Assembly: GCA_963556195.1 (NCBI GenBank)
Contig: OY744544.1
Coordinates: 44,008,984 to 44,072,983, forward strand
Direction: 5' to 3'
Length of the DNA: 64,000 nucleotides
Source of the DNA: Sepiola atlantica
Taxonomy: Eukaryota; Mollusca; Cephalopoda; Sepiida; Sepiolidae
Positions 11,496-22,449 of the stretch are shown piece by piece. The first letter of the stretch is position 1; the number at the start of each line of letters is the position of its first letter. The translations under genes and the position numbers were made by a program. The notes under the pieces were generated by a model. The model made no database searches. It was not told where the DNA came from and was given only the letters and a program-made list of their open reading frames with translations.

Positions 11496-13511
11496 ATGGA
11501 TTGTACAATTCAGCGTTTACTGGAAAAACAGTTACGGTTAATGGAATTATTTTCAGAGAGATTTTCCACACCTACATCGTCGATTTCAGAAACAAATCTT
11601 AGGACATCTACAGATTTCATTTCACAAACAATAACAGAATTTCGTTATGACCCAATGGCAAATTCGACGTTCGAAACATGGTTTGCGCGGTTCGAGGACA
11701 TTTTTCGAGTGGATTTCAAAGATCAAGCTGACGACTGGAAGGTGAGACTTTTGTTACGTAAGCTTGGGGCGTCGGAACATGATCGGTATGTAAATTACAT
11801 ATTACCAAATCATGCTCGTGACTTAAATTTTCATAGCACAGTGGAAACCCTCACTCAGATTTTCAGTGAGCATATTTTATTATTCAATATGCGTTTTAAT
11901 TGTCTTAACATAACGAAATCTTCCTCGACTGATTTTTCAACGTATGCAGGCCTTGTAAACAAAGAATGTGAACGTTTTAAAATCTCTTCCATCACAGATG
12001 CTCAGTTCAAATGTTTGATTTTTGTGTGTGGTTTGAAAACAACAGACGAAGCAGACATTCGCACAAGGATTTTGTCAAAAATAGAACAAAATCCAGACAT
12101 AACATTGCAACAAGTTGCCGTGGAATGCCAGCATCTAGTGAATCTAAAACATGATTCAACTATGGTACAACAAGCATCCGCATCCATGGTAAACACAGTT
12201 CAAAAACAACGTCGGCCCACCTCATCGACTTCAAAATCAGTCCAGCCCCCAACAGCTTGTTGGAATTGTGGCAACTGGCATTTTGTGCGATACTGCACCT
12301 TCAAGACACACCGCTGTCGCAGCTGCAATCGACTCGGACATAAAGAGGGATTTTGCACCCCTCCAGGACGAAAACCAACCCATAATAGGCAAACCTCACA
12401 TAACAGGCAAAAACAGCAGCACAGTTTTTCAAAAACAAACAGTCTGATAGCAACTTTTCTCTCAAAACAGAAATCCAAACGAAAATATGTTACAGTACAA
12501 TTGAATGGCCATCCTATTCAATTGCAGATCGATACAGCATCAGATATAACTATTATATCACAAAAACTATGGGAAGCCATAGGCCAGCCTTCATTGACAC
12601 CAACAAGTCAGGTAGCACAGAGTGCTTCTGGAGATTGTGTTCACATCACGGGTCAATTACCTGCTACCGTCAAAATGAAAGGAAAAACGGTGTCAGGCAC
12701 CGTATACATAACAAACTCATGCCATAATTTGCTGGGACTTGATTTTATCGAGTTACTGGGTCTTCTCGTCATTCCACTCAACCAAATATGTGACGTGGTG
12801 TCCACATCGTCGCCTCAGAGCAGTAAAGACGACCTCAGCAAAAAGAAACAGCAACGGCGGCGGCGGAACAATCGATCAACCATCAACCTTTCGTTTGGAC
12901 CAACCTTTGGCTCCACTTCAACAGGAACTCCCACAATAATATCAACACCAATGATTACCACAGTGACTCCTAAAATCACCACAACATCAGGACCTACTTC
13001 AACAACATCAGTTCGATGTGAGTCTACTAAGGGCATGACTGATAAAACCTTCATACCTGATGACTACATTAGTGGAACACCAAACACACCAAACTCTCCA
13101 GTAAGTGATGGCAGACCTGATGGATCTGGATGGATTGTACCACCGCCGACTACATCTACTGACCCCAAACCTAGCATCACCGTTAAACTGACTGATGACC
13201 TTCAAGGGGTAGAGCTGCTCAAGGTTGATGTGACCGGTAATGTTGAGAAAATCACGATTCTTGTACAACGTCCAGGATCAGAAGATTTTGTGGAAATTCC
13301 TGATGGCACTAAAATCACTGGTCCATTCATCTCAACCACATTTGACAAAGTTATGGCAATTAAGGTGATTTTTGAAGAAAAGGCAGTTGATCAGAATCCA
13401 GACTACAAAGTATGGCTGGATATTGAAGCATGTTTCCATTTGCCAACATCTCCAATAACATCATCTACAGAGAAAATTACCACAGCAAGACCTCGACCAA
13501 CCACCTCCTAA
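11496..13511 (+). CDS. Retroelement Gag-protease fused to mucin-like segment, 671 aa
   Basis: One uninterrupted frame. Residues about 50-190 form a retrotransposon Gag region. Two zinc knuckles follow near residues 253-290 (CX2CX3HX4C, then the canonical CX2CX4HX4C as CRSCNRLGHKEGFC). A protease has IDTASD as its catalytic loop near residue 345, and the GLDFIELLGL turn lies near 413. From about residue 440 the retroviral similarity ends. A basic run (KKKQQRRRR), a Thr/Ser/Pro-rich linker, a compact module (about 560-650, ending VWLDIEACFH) and another Thr-rich tail follow. The module resembles repeated beta-sandwich modules of secreted invertebrate mucin-like proteins; this is inference. No RT is present. 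Confidence 0.8.
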   Translation: MDCTIQRLLEKQLRLMELFSERFSTPTSSISETNLRTSTDFISQTITEFRYDPMANSTFETWFARFEDIFRVDFKDQADDWKVRLLLRKLGASEHDRYVNYILPNHARDLNFHSTVETLTQIFSEHILLFNMRFNCLNITKSSSTDFSTYAGLVNKECERFKISSITDAQFKCLIFVCGLKTTDEADIRTRILSKIEQNPDITLQQVAVECQHLVNLKHDSTMVQQASASMVNTVQKQRRPTSSTSKSVQPPTACWNCGNWHFVRYCTFKTHRCRSCNRLGHKEGFCTPPGRKPTHNRQTSHNRQKQQHSFSKTNSLIATFLSKQKSKRKYVTVQLNGHPIQLQIDTASDITIISQKLWEAIGQPSLTPTSQVAQSASGDCVHITGQLPATVKMKGKTVSGTVYITNSCHNLLGLDFIELLGLLVIPLNQICDVVSTSSPQSSKDDLSKKKQQRRRRNNRSTINLSFGPTFGSTSTGTPTIISTPMITTVTPKITTTSGPTSTTSVRCESTKGMTDKTFIPDDYISGTPNTPNSPVSDGRPDGSGWIVPPPTTSTDPKPSITVKLTDDLQGVELLKVDVTGNVEKITILVQRPGSEDFVEIPDGTKITGPFISTTFDKVMAIKVIFEEKAVDQNPDYKVWLDIEACFHLPTSPITSSTEKITTARPRPTTS

Positions 13512-14338
13512 ATGAAGCAAGCACCAATTCACCATCGAGTCAATTACCCACCAGAGGTGTACCAGCCAGGACCCCACCCGCCTGGTGGTGCAGTAGCAGC
13601 AACAGCAGCAAGGTTCGGGTCCTCGCAATACAACAGTCCTGAGCAGAAATTGCGCACAATGTTGCGTGCTCGTCAGCCATCAACCCAGGTTTACATTCAG
13701 CATAACACACGTTCGGTCGCTACCGAACCATCCTCAATCCAATGGACAAGCCGAAAGATTTGTAGACACATTCAAAAGAGCACTACTAAAAGCAAGAGGG
13801 AAGGGAACAATAGAGGAGATACTACATGCTTTCCTCCTTTCCATATGGAATAACACCAAATGGAGCTGTGAAGAATGGTCTATCACCAGCAGAGGCACTC
13901 ATTGGATGAAAACTCCGTACCACACTGGACGCTTTACATCCCCAGCCACAAAGGCAACAACCAAGCCCTAACAAAACAAAAGCATTTTCAGTTGGCACAC
14001 CAGTGTTTGCTCGGAATTACAAACCTAGCTGACCAAACTGGGTACCAGGCATCATCTGCAAAATAAATGGACAATTTCTGTATGATGTTCAAGTCGGAAA
14101 TCAATTCTGGGCACGGCACAAAAACCAGTTGCGTCTCAGATACTCTGTAGGCAACTTAGTGGACAACAGAACAACCATTCCATTTGATTTGTTAATGGAC
14201 ACATTTGAACTGCCATCTCCACCACCTCTCATGCAGATGAGAATTATCAAAGATCTCCCAGGACTTGGCCAAAGCGCAGTCGCACTAGAGTCAAGCACCT
14301 CCAAGTTGGTTGACCCCAGGTGCGCTCGATACAGTTAA
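13512..14338 (+). pseudogene. Integrase C-terminal remnant of the LTR element
   Basis: From about 13695 the sequence encodes the end of a Ty3/gypsy integrase core (HPQSNGQAERFVDTFKRAL) and later a chromo/GPF-like tail (WVPGI, HKNQLRLRYS). It is broken by at least one frameshift near 13850 and by stops, so no intact integrase can be made. The 13512-13690 stretch just after the main stop encodes a Pro/Gly/Ala-rich text (PGPHPPGGAVAATAARFG), unlike pol, and may be a second captured piece. Confidence 0.75.
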
Positions 14339-14355
14339 AGACTAAAACGGGGAGA

Positions 14356-14632
14356 TGTTAGGAATAACTAACGAAACGACTTATCTCCCTTGCATCATTT
14401 TCGGTAAGGTTAAGAGTTATCGCCCTTTGTCGATAGTGGCTTCCAGAGTGAAAAGTAAACATTGACCACGGATCAGACTGTCTCATATTTCATCTTGCGT
14501 TACAGCGGCTAAATAACTCATTTCATTCTAATTTCACTTTTAATAAATCTGTTAAACCTTTCTGTTGAAAAGTCATCCATTTTGTTTTACAAGTTGTTAA
14601 TTATTATAACCTAAATTACATGGTTTACAACA
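14356..14632 (+). repeat. 3' LTR
   Basis: 277 bp, TGTT...AACA, nearly identical to the 5' LTR, directly after the polypurine tract and directly before the ATTAC target duplication. Confidence 0.92.
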
Positions 14633-15039
14633 ATTACTTTTATAAATATTAATTAATAACGAATTGTACAACTCCGTGTTGCTTGGGATTTATAAGTTTC
14701 AAAATGTGTTTTGTAAATATGCCTATGTTAAAAGGAACGCAAGGGAGAATAACTCTTATTCTTTTAATAAGAGATTTTCTTTGAAGGTGATTATTTAAGA
14801 ATATCCATTTATTACCACACTGTTTGAATAGATTAAATATTTTAAAAATAGAATGTAACAAATTATGTTAGTCTATAACAAATGACATGTACCTTTGTTT
14901 GTACGTATGGTATCACCTTCCACATCTGATCACCAAATATGAAATGCAAAAAGTAATTGTTGATTATCTGGGTTGCTGGGTGGCAAAAAATTTAATTTTA
15001 CCAACTAGCAAATATATATTCCCTCCGGTCGCATATTTT

Positions 15040-15900
15040 TGCTGGGCTGAGAGGATGATATCATAATGAACGAACTACATACACTGACCCTAAAGGATAA
15101 GGTATTGACGGAGAGGATGATATCATGACGAACGAACACTCCCATCCCCCTAAAAAAATAGGAGTTAATGCCTGGGAGCATGATATCATGATAACAGAAT
15201 AGATAGTACACTACCCTCCATAAAAAAGGAAAAGGTAATTTTGGGAGGATTGTATCGTGAGGAACAAACTTATACTATACTACCTCTCCTCAAAAAGAGG
15301 AGGTAATGCCTGGGAAGAAATGTATCATGACGAATTAAAATATACTACACAGAATTAAATAAGCATAAGCTGTTTTAATGTTAATATAGGTGGAAAAAAC
15401 TTACGCATTTATTCATTTAGATAATTTTAAAAACTTTGGCAAGTTTTATTGCCATGTGAAACGCCTAAATAAAAATTGGATTGAAAAATATAGTCGTCAT
15501 CGTTATAAACAAAAAGAAAAATACTAACTAAGGAAGAACAATAACTTCTTTCCTAATTTTCTAGTTAAAAAAGACATGTTTATAAACTTGAGTTATCGTT
15601 CTTCCTTAGCTAGTGAACGAACATATACTAAACCAACCCTCTGACTTAGAGGATTGTATCATGATGAACGAACACTGCCTCCCTCCACCCAAAAAGTAGG
15701 AGGTTATTCCTGGTTTTATGACAGCAGAACCAATACTACGCTATCCACCCCCATTAAACGATATTCCAATTAAATCGATTTTTTTTTAATTCTTGGTGGA
15801 TTCTCTCCCCCACACACATCCCCTTAAAAACGGCAGAGGTAATTCCTGGGAGGACAGTTTTATGACAACAGAACCGATACTACAGTACTCGCCTTGATTT
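15040..15900 (+). repeat. Degenerate direct repeats of about 70-80 bp
   Basis: GAGAGGATGATATCATRATG, GAACGAAC, a C-rich stretch and AGGTAATGCCTGGGA recur at about 15048, 15115, 15180, 15245, 15300 and again at about 15650, 15700 and 15840. Further copies lie at 16470-16540. AT-rich sequence separates the clusters. Confidence 0.6.
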
Positions 15901-16608
15901 AAAGAATATTCTGATTAAATCAAGTTTTTTTTGTATTTTTAAATACAAAAAAAACTTGCTTAGTCACAAAAAAATAATTAAGTAAAGTATGGATGTATTT
16001 ATGGATGTCAAGCACGAACACAAACCCCACAATATTTTTATAAATAAAATAAAGTAAAACCTATTTCCTTTTTATAGATGTGAAAATAAACGCAGTCACC
16101 ACAATTTTTTATAAATAAAATTAAGTCAAACATATTTTCTTTTTATAGATGTCATGCGTGAAAGAAAATAATAGGAAATTACAACATAGCCACCAGCGAT
16201 TGAGGCATTGCATTAAAGTTTGATTTTCAAGTCTTTAAAAAATAAATTAGGATTTATTTTGGGATAAAAAATACAATTTAAGACTAATTAATAAATTTCA
16301 TCCAAAATGTGTGCGAAAATCAAACAAAATAAGTGAGATATTCAAATAATCCCTATAGTACAATTGAATGCCGAACAGAAACGTCTATTTCATCCATTTA
16401 GTTTTTAATTTTAACTATTTAGTAATTTGAAAAGTTTTTTAAAAGTTTAAATATAAAGGAGGACGTAATACATGGGAGGATTTCTCCACACATTCTTAAA
16501 AACAGAGAGGACAGTCTTATGACAACAGAACCGATACTACACTTATAAATTCCGATTAATTTTTTAATCATTTAAAAGTGTCTAGTCAAAAAAGAATAAT
16601 TTTTTATT

Positions 16609-16665
16609 GTTCGTTGGCCTTTTGGCTAAGATAAAAGTGTTGTATCTGTTTTCTGAACATCAGCA
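16609..16665 (+). repeat. U2 snRNA 5'-end fragment
   Basis: TTGGCCTTTTGGCTAAGATA followed by AAGTGTTGTATCTGTT matches the first about 45 nt of U2 snRNA with small changes. The rest of U2 (Sm site and later stems) is absent, so this is a SINE head or retropseudogene and not a gene. Confidence 0.75.
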
Positions 16666-17958
16666 CTGGAAGTTTTCATGTAATTATCTCCCTTGAAACT
16701 GAAAGTTTTAAAATGTTTTAAAAAGAAAAAGCTGTCGTCTTTTTTTAATAAAATCTTTTTAATTGTTTAATACTTATAATAATATTACTATCGAGGAAAA
16801 TATTATAAACATATAATAAAATTTGACAATACCAATTATAAATGTATATTACAGAATATTAATTTATTAAAAACTTAAAAATAAAATAAATATGCAAATG
16901 AGCAAAACGGGTTTTGTTTGACAGTTTAGAGATTACTATATATACTATATCATTATATTTATATTTTTGAAGGTTTTGATGTTAATATAGTTAGGAAAGA
17001 TTCGCATTTATTCAAATTAAATTAGATTGGAATATTAGATTAGTTAAATGCAGTATTCTCTATTATTTCACAATGTATTTATTACATTTAAAAAATTGTG
17101 ACTGACGGACAGACAGACTGAGAAAATCGTTATTTCTATAAGATTTCAAAATGAATTGTTCCAAAATCGAATAAACCGTTATAAATAATTTTATCATCGC
17201 CGTCACCTTAAAAGTGATATCTGTTTTATTTATTCAAAGAATATTTATCTAAATCATTAAAAAAAACACAAAAAAACATCAAATATAAATACTTTTTCTT
17301 TTAACTTGTAAATACTCATACTAAGAGCAACAGGTACCAAATCAGCAAGCAGAATGATAGTGAGTGTTGCTTATGTGACAAATGCAGGGGTGGCGGATTG
17401 ACCACATATTTATTTTCTGGTGTGCAAGAAGGGGAGAAAAAATGAATACTTATTAGGTATTCGCTATCTCTTATATGTAAAAAACGTTTTATCTTGCCTC
17501 ATTATTCTACGTTAAATTGTTTTTTTTTAAATAGGATTTTTTAAATGTTTGTTTTAGTACTTTATGTTGAAATTATCAATTTATTCAGACTGCTAAAATC
17601 CTTTATTATAGACAGTAGATTATCTTCCTTGTTCCATGATTGTATAAGAATTTAGAGTTATCTGCCACTTGTCCCTTTTCTGTTATTAATTTTTTGTAGA
17701 AGGCTACTATTTTTCTAGTCCCCCGAATGAAAATAAAACGATCGCCTCGTGCATGTTTTACAGTAAAACATGTGTATGTCCTTTTATTGAATTCCAGTCT
17801 GGAATCTCAAGTTCACATAAAATAAAGGTTCGATGTTTTTGATTAGATCGATCTTTGAATTTATAAACAACTATCACTTTACGCAATTGCACTTTGCATG
17901 CACACAGACACCCGAGAAGTAGTCACACAATTTTACAGTTTGTTTCTCACATTTTCAG

Positions 17959-18012
17959 ACTGACGCTCAGAAGACAGCAAAAGAAAAATATTTAGAAGAC
18001 TTGCAAAAACAG
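17959..18012 (+). CDS. CSPP1: CSPP1 internal exon C (54 bp)
   Basis: A short exon of exactly 18 codons, phase 0 at both ends, between TTTTCAG and a GTGAGC donor. It encodes TDAQKTAKEKYLEDLQKQ. The YLEDLQKQ heptad-like stretch corresponds to the start of the long charged coiled coil of CSPP1, where the family has a Tyr-Leu-x-x-Leu-x-x-Gln motif. It sits about 11.5 kb downstream of exon B, the longest intron seen before the duplicated region. Confidence 0.85.
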
Positions 18013-18099
18013 GTGAGCAATTCTTTATTCTTTATCAGAGATTCAATAAGAAATAATTGGATGACTTTTATGTTTAGTCTCCATAAATCTATCTATTTA

Positions 18100-18268
18100 T
18101 TTATATACTACTAAAACTCTCTGGGTTTTGTTTGTATCTTGTCCTCATGCAGACTGGATGACGTCCTAATTTTGTGACCTCATCCATTAAAACAGTGAGG
18201 ATAACCAGGCATCTAGTGTGCACAGGGACAAAATAACAAACCAGATCCTCAGAGTTTTAGTAGTATAG
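18100..18268. repeat. Small foldback element
   Basis: The ends ATACTACTAAAACTCTCTGG and CTCAGAGTTTTAGTAGTAT are inverted copies with a GGATGACGTC-containing interior. Related ends occur at 22770-23240 (TACTACTAACACTCTGTGGA). Confidence 0.7.
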
Positions 18269-18759
18269 AGTATATCCTGTTTTTATTTACCTTGCATGAA
18301 AGCTGAATAATTTCTTAAAGACAATGCTGTAGTATTTGTGTTAACTATTAATCGATTATAATTTTGTTGGTTGAAAATGACAGTAAATGGAGTTCAGCTT
18401 AGTGTGCTCAAAGGTTAGCTCGACCCACAGTGGGAATTGATAGAAGCGAACGTGATGTCACATGGCCCCGAAGAGGGAGGAACGGAGAAAAATAGGAGTT
18501 TGATCAAAAACTTTGTGGTGCGAATACATGCGTTGAGAAATGTCCTCTTAAAATGTGATCAACCAGTAATTATCAACCTCTCTCTGTGTCTACAAATTGG
18601 ATAAAAACAGATAAAAACATGAATGTTGAATAAAAGAGATAAACTTGTTTAATGAATGCAATCAGGGATGTAAGACCTCTGTTTTTTAGCAGAATTTCAC
18701 TTTTTCTTTGAATTCAAAAAGCGATTTTTTAATTTTTTTTCTATGGAGATAAATTCTGC

Positions 18760-19060
18760 ATTTTTTTTTGGGGGGGGGTCTACTTTTTTAGGTGATTACA
18801 TGTGGTTTTACGAGTTTTGTTTTATTTGGGGGAGAGGGTTGCCACTCGAAGATAGGGTAAGTGGTAGGGTTAAAGAAAGGTTTTTAGGGGGGGGGGCCAC
18901 TTGAACTTAAGGTTAGTGATACGGTTAAGGAAGGTTTTTTAGAGAGATACCCCTCAAACTGAGGTTTAGTGGTAGAGCTAAAGACGTTTTTTTAGGGGGA
19001 GGACTTTCTACTCGGAATTATGGTTAGTACTAAGGTTAAGAAAAGTTCTTTTTAGCCCCC
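18760..19060 (+). repeat. G-rich minisatellite, about 65-70 bp unit
   Basis: Four degenerate units, each with a run of G, CYACTYGAA or similar, TTAGTGGTAGRGTTAAAGAA and GGTTTTTTAG. A related block with CTACTTTTTTAGGCGATTA occurs at 49070-49200. Confidence 0.65.
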
Positions 19061-19263
19061 CCCCCCCCCCCCCCTCAAAAAAACAAAAACAAACTTGCAT
19101 AATTTATCTCCCATAGAAAAAAAAACTTTTTGGTTAATGCCATAAAAAGCTAGAATAGCTCAGAAATGGGGGATCCTTTTACGTTAAATTTTACACGGTT
19201 GGAAAATTGATGGGGAGCCGTGTCTCCCTAGGTTGGAGTATTCATCTCGATTTTAGCTGTTTT

Positions 19264-19640
19264 TGCCATTGGCTTTTGGCTAAGATCAAAGTGTAGTATC
19301 TGTTCCGATGGATACTATACCCCATAGACTGGTATTGTCTTGGCCTTCGGGGCTTGATTTACGCCGGTCTATGGGTCTGTCCTGTGCAGTTCTAGGAGGT
19401 CCACCCTCCCAGGCTTCGCCTCCTCTCTTTGGGGAGGAGTAAGTTTATTGCTTACTGCCTGAGGCGCCCTTACCGGGGAATGCCTATGGGGCTGCCCAGG
19501 CAATTTTTAATGGCCAGAGTGCTCACGTCTCGGGCGCTGGCTTTTCATACCCCACTTTCCCGACCCGACCTTGGGTCACATCTTACTTGTGGGAGTAAGA
19601 TAAAACTGGCCTTGTGCCTAACTCCTGGAGAGGAGTAAAT
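19264..19640 (+). repeat. U2 snRNA-derived SINE, type 1
   Basis: The head TTGGCTTTTGGCTAAGATCA followed by AAGTGTAGTATCTGTTC is U2 snRNA sequence. A body of about 320 bp is GC-richer than the surroundings (GGGCTTGATTT, GGTCTATGGGTCTGTCCTGT, GAGGAGTAAGTTTATTGCTT). A second, closely similar copy lies at 54619-54950 with the same order. Body conservation also keeps a short reading frame open in both copies; I treat that as incidental. Confidence 0.8.
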
Positions 19641-20726
19641 AAATACTCACATAATATATTTATATATGTACAAATTTACAAACTCAGATGAATTGTGTAT
19701 AAGTCAGTTTTTCTCTGGGTGTGCGTGTGTGAGACACCGTCGTGGAAAAGGACTTTCAAATGCTAGCTTCCACATCTTGGTCAAGTTCCATCAGCTAAGA
19801 CCCAACTGAGATAATTTGTCTGTTGAGCCAATCATTGTCGTTTAGTCGAAGTCGTCAGCTCATTTCATCATCTGCTCAACCCCGACTTTGACTCCAATCC
19901 ACTCTGCCTGTCTACTCTCATCTGCTAAATATATTTTGTTTCAACTGGAAATCCTAAACGTTCAGTCATTGTCTTACTTACGCTCAGCTGACTCGCCCTC
20001 TCAGCCACTCCCAGTTGACTACCCGGAAACTATTAAACAACCTGTTAAACGCCACACGTCTGGAGAACTTCAATAGATTTCAGTGGCCTCCCCATTGTCT
20101 TTCGACTCATCACACTTCCGATTGCTTTTCCTTTTTGTGAATCATTTCCTCCACATTTTCTGAGGCCATGGCTGGGGGGGGGGGGGGGGGGGCAGCCCAT
20201 AATATCACTATATATCAATCCTATAAGTTATTTCCCATTTTTTGAATAGTTTTCTTCTAAAATTAATTCATGCTATTATTGTGTATATTCGAATAAAGCC
20301 ATAATATTAAAAAGCAATTGTTGTAATAGCCACTGATTTAATCAAACAAAATCTTCAAAAAATACCGTGACACAATCTTTAGAAAACCAAGCTGTAGTGA
20401 AGTGCAGATAGCAGCTCTATAAAGGACAACATCAATCATTAAAAGAGCCTTTGTATATAAATGTAATGCGTAAAGAAATCCAGTGTTAACCCCAGGAGGA
20501 TGGACCTTGATCTGTAAGAACTAAATGAACTAAAAAAAAATTAAAAAGTAGAGAGGCCTTGCTGTCTCAGTAGTACCCTCTCTTTCCTTAGTACCCTAAA
20601 CAAGGGTCTTATTTGCTAAATGGTTAATCAAGTCTTACATAATAGCGTTCCATCCATGTTATGTATGAATGGGGTTATATAGCATACATAACATGTAACT
20701 GATGAATATCGTTTAATTTTGTGCAG

Positions 20727-20876
20727 ATGCTTGATAAAAAGAACCAAAAACTTGCTGAAGCGGAGAAAGAAAGGTTGGAAGAAGAGAAAATAAATAAACA
20801 GTTGGAAGAACAGAGGAGGAAAATGCAGGAGGAATTTGAAGAAGAAGAAAAGAAGAGAAAAGCCAAAATGGAAGAA
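20727..20876 (+). CDS. CSPP1: CSPP1 internal exon D, coiled coil
   Basis: Exactly 50 codons, phase 0 to phase 0, between GTGCAG and GTAAAA. The product is almost entirely Glu, Lys, Arg, Gln and Leu, without Pro or Gly. Examples are KERLEEEKINKQLEEQRRK and FEEEEKKRKAKMEE. It is predicted to form a single charged alpha helix or coiled coil, as in the central region of CSPP1. The donor GTAAAA departs from the GTAAGT consensus used by several other exons. The exon reads straight from exon C (DLQKQ|MLDKK). Confidence 0.88.
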
Positions 20877-22449
20877 GTAAAAAGAATTTTGTGTTTTTTT
20901 TTTTTTTACTTTTAAAACTTATTAAACAAGTAGACGTTGCTATTTACATTACTTTGGCCGTTGTAATCTCAAGCCCTCTGTGCTTTTTTACATTGATGAC
21001 ATGTTTTTGGCTGTTCTCAATGACACAGTCTATGGAATCAGTTAAGCAGAGGTCAAATGCCATTAGGAAAGGTTATGAATTCAGCTAAGGGTTAATTTGG
21101 CAACTTGTGTTCATTGAATTGTTTATAATAGGTGTTACTCTTCCTTGGTTAGTTCTTCTCATATGTTATTGTTGAACCCTTTGCAATTCAATTCTTCCCA
21201 TGCCATTCATGGAATCGTTAACGAAATTCACAACCCTTTCTGCAATCCAGCCACATTTGGTACAAATAAACTTTAATGTACTCCTGCAATCTATGGCGTG
21301 CAAAATAACTGACTGAAACTTGGTGAACAAACCAAGTTTCATTCAGTTATTGACAATTTTGCACGGCGTATTCATGTGTGTTTATTATTGAACACCGATA
21401 AAACAAGAACTCTTGGTCATTCATGACTGAAACTTTGTGGATAAGTCAGGTGTAAACTGAAGTTTATTTGTACCAGATGTTGTTAGATTACAGAAAGAAT
21501 TTTATTTATTTATGGAAAAAAGCTTGAGAACCACTGAGTAGGTAAGTAAATAGCTTGACCGTAGTCGTGGATCACCCAAAGGCTCCGTTTTCATTGGCTA
21601 CTACACAGATGTAGGAGAGGGTGTTACTGCTTTCCTTGGATTGCTCCACTTACTCTTGACCTCACCTTATCATGTTGAGTGTTTAGCAAGGAGGTATCAA
21701 GTACTATCTTTTGAGTATTTGGTATAACTTGATCCAGGATTGAACCCTGGTCTCCCAGCCCATTAGCAAATAATCTAACCATTATGCCAAATGGGCTGGT
21801 AAACTCATGTATGGTAAAAGAATGACTCAAACTCGATCTTAAGAAAATAAGCTGATATCTTATTATTATATTTTTGAGTTTATCTTTGTTGGTTTGGGTT
21901 GAAACTAAGACAAAACTATGGAGAATGTGTTTTCAATGACTGAATTAGCTTGCGTCAGATACAAAAGAGGCTGCTTAAATTTTTGTTAACTTTTTTTCTA
22001 CATGTATAATTGCTTAACATTTTAAATACTTTCGATACATGCTTATGTACTCTGCGACCTGTCATGTTTTAAAGATTATTATCATTGTTTTATGTTTGGT
22101 TTACACCTGCATCAGTTTGGCACAAGGCTGTCAGCTATGAGCGCTCTCCTTGCTGCATAAATTACATAACATTGTAATTGTTATGGTGATCTATCCTATT
22201 GCATCACTACATGAACTCTTCCCAACACTATGAATAGACAGTCACTATAACCAATCCAGAAACAGTCTCTGACAACCCATTACTTCTGTACTTTCTGTAA
22301 ATACATAGTCTTCTTAACTCTACCTCCATGTTCTTATTTATTTTTGCCCCTTTAAGGCCACAGTACTAATAATAGCTGTGAAAATAAATTGATATAAAGT
22401 TTGTGTAATTGATTTTTCTCACTTGATTGATTTTGAAATTTACTTGCAG
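20877..22449. other. CSPP1 intron D-E
   Basis: Contains a minus-strand tRNA-derived SINE (21610-21800). 20900-21600 includes an inverted pair around CTTGGTGAACAAACCAAG near 21320. Otherwise nothing recognised. Confidence 0.5.
21610..21800 (-). repeat. tRNA-derived SINE
   Basis: On the minus strand, CCCATTTGGCATAATGGTTA resembles an A box and GGGTTCAATCCTGG matches a B box about 45 nt later, the spacing of a tRNA-type pol III promoter. A non-tRNA tail of about 110 bp follows. Cloverleaf pairing is imperfect, so it is not called a tRNA gene. Confidence 0.7.

Larger units (their letters stand above)
11142..14632 (+). mobile_element. Young LTR retrotransposon (Ty3/gypsy-like) with captured coding segment
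   Basis: Two 277-bp LTRs (11142-11418 and 14356-14632) begin TGTT; the 3' copy ends AACA. They differ at only a few positions. Both sides carry ATTAC (11137-11141 and 14633-14637) as target-site duplication. TGG at 11420 could start a tRNA primer site. AAAACGGGGAGA before the 3' LTR is a polypurine tract. Inside are Gag and protease, then a non-retroviral Thr-rich segment, then an integrase C-terminal remnant. Reverse transcriptase, RNase H and the integrase N-terminus are absent. It is non-autonomous but recently mobile. Confidence 0.9.
6499..17958. other. CSPP1 intron B-C
   Basis: An 11.5-kb intron with no recognised exon. In order it holds AT-rich sequence and TA microsatellites, a U2-related SINE (7985-8170), an ATT microsatellite (8262-8340), a dispersed repeat with TGACGTCA (about 8640-8900, minus), a Penelope-like element (9405-10565, minus), an LTR retrotransposon (11142-14632), degenerate direct repeats (15040-15900 and 16470-16540), and a U2 5'-end fragment (16609-16660). 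The stretches 14640-15000 and 16660-17950 show nothing beyond AT-rich sequence. Confidence 0.5.
18013..20726. other. CSPP1 intron C-D
   Basis: Holds a small palindrome (18100-18268), a G-rich minisatellite (18760-19075), a U2-derived SINE (19264-19640), and poly-C (19056-19073) and poly-G (20175-20192) runs. 19680-20160 and 20210-20690 hold nothing recognisable. Confidence 0.5.

Noticed and set aside
19429..19638. Short frame conserved between 19429 and 54613
   Set aside because: Conservation is explained by the U2-derived SINE copies; untranslated parts are equally conserved.
21724..21800. tRNA gene on the minus strand
   Set aside because: A- and B-box-like sequences are present, but acceptor and anticodon stems do not pair well and a SINE tail follows.
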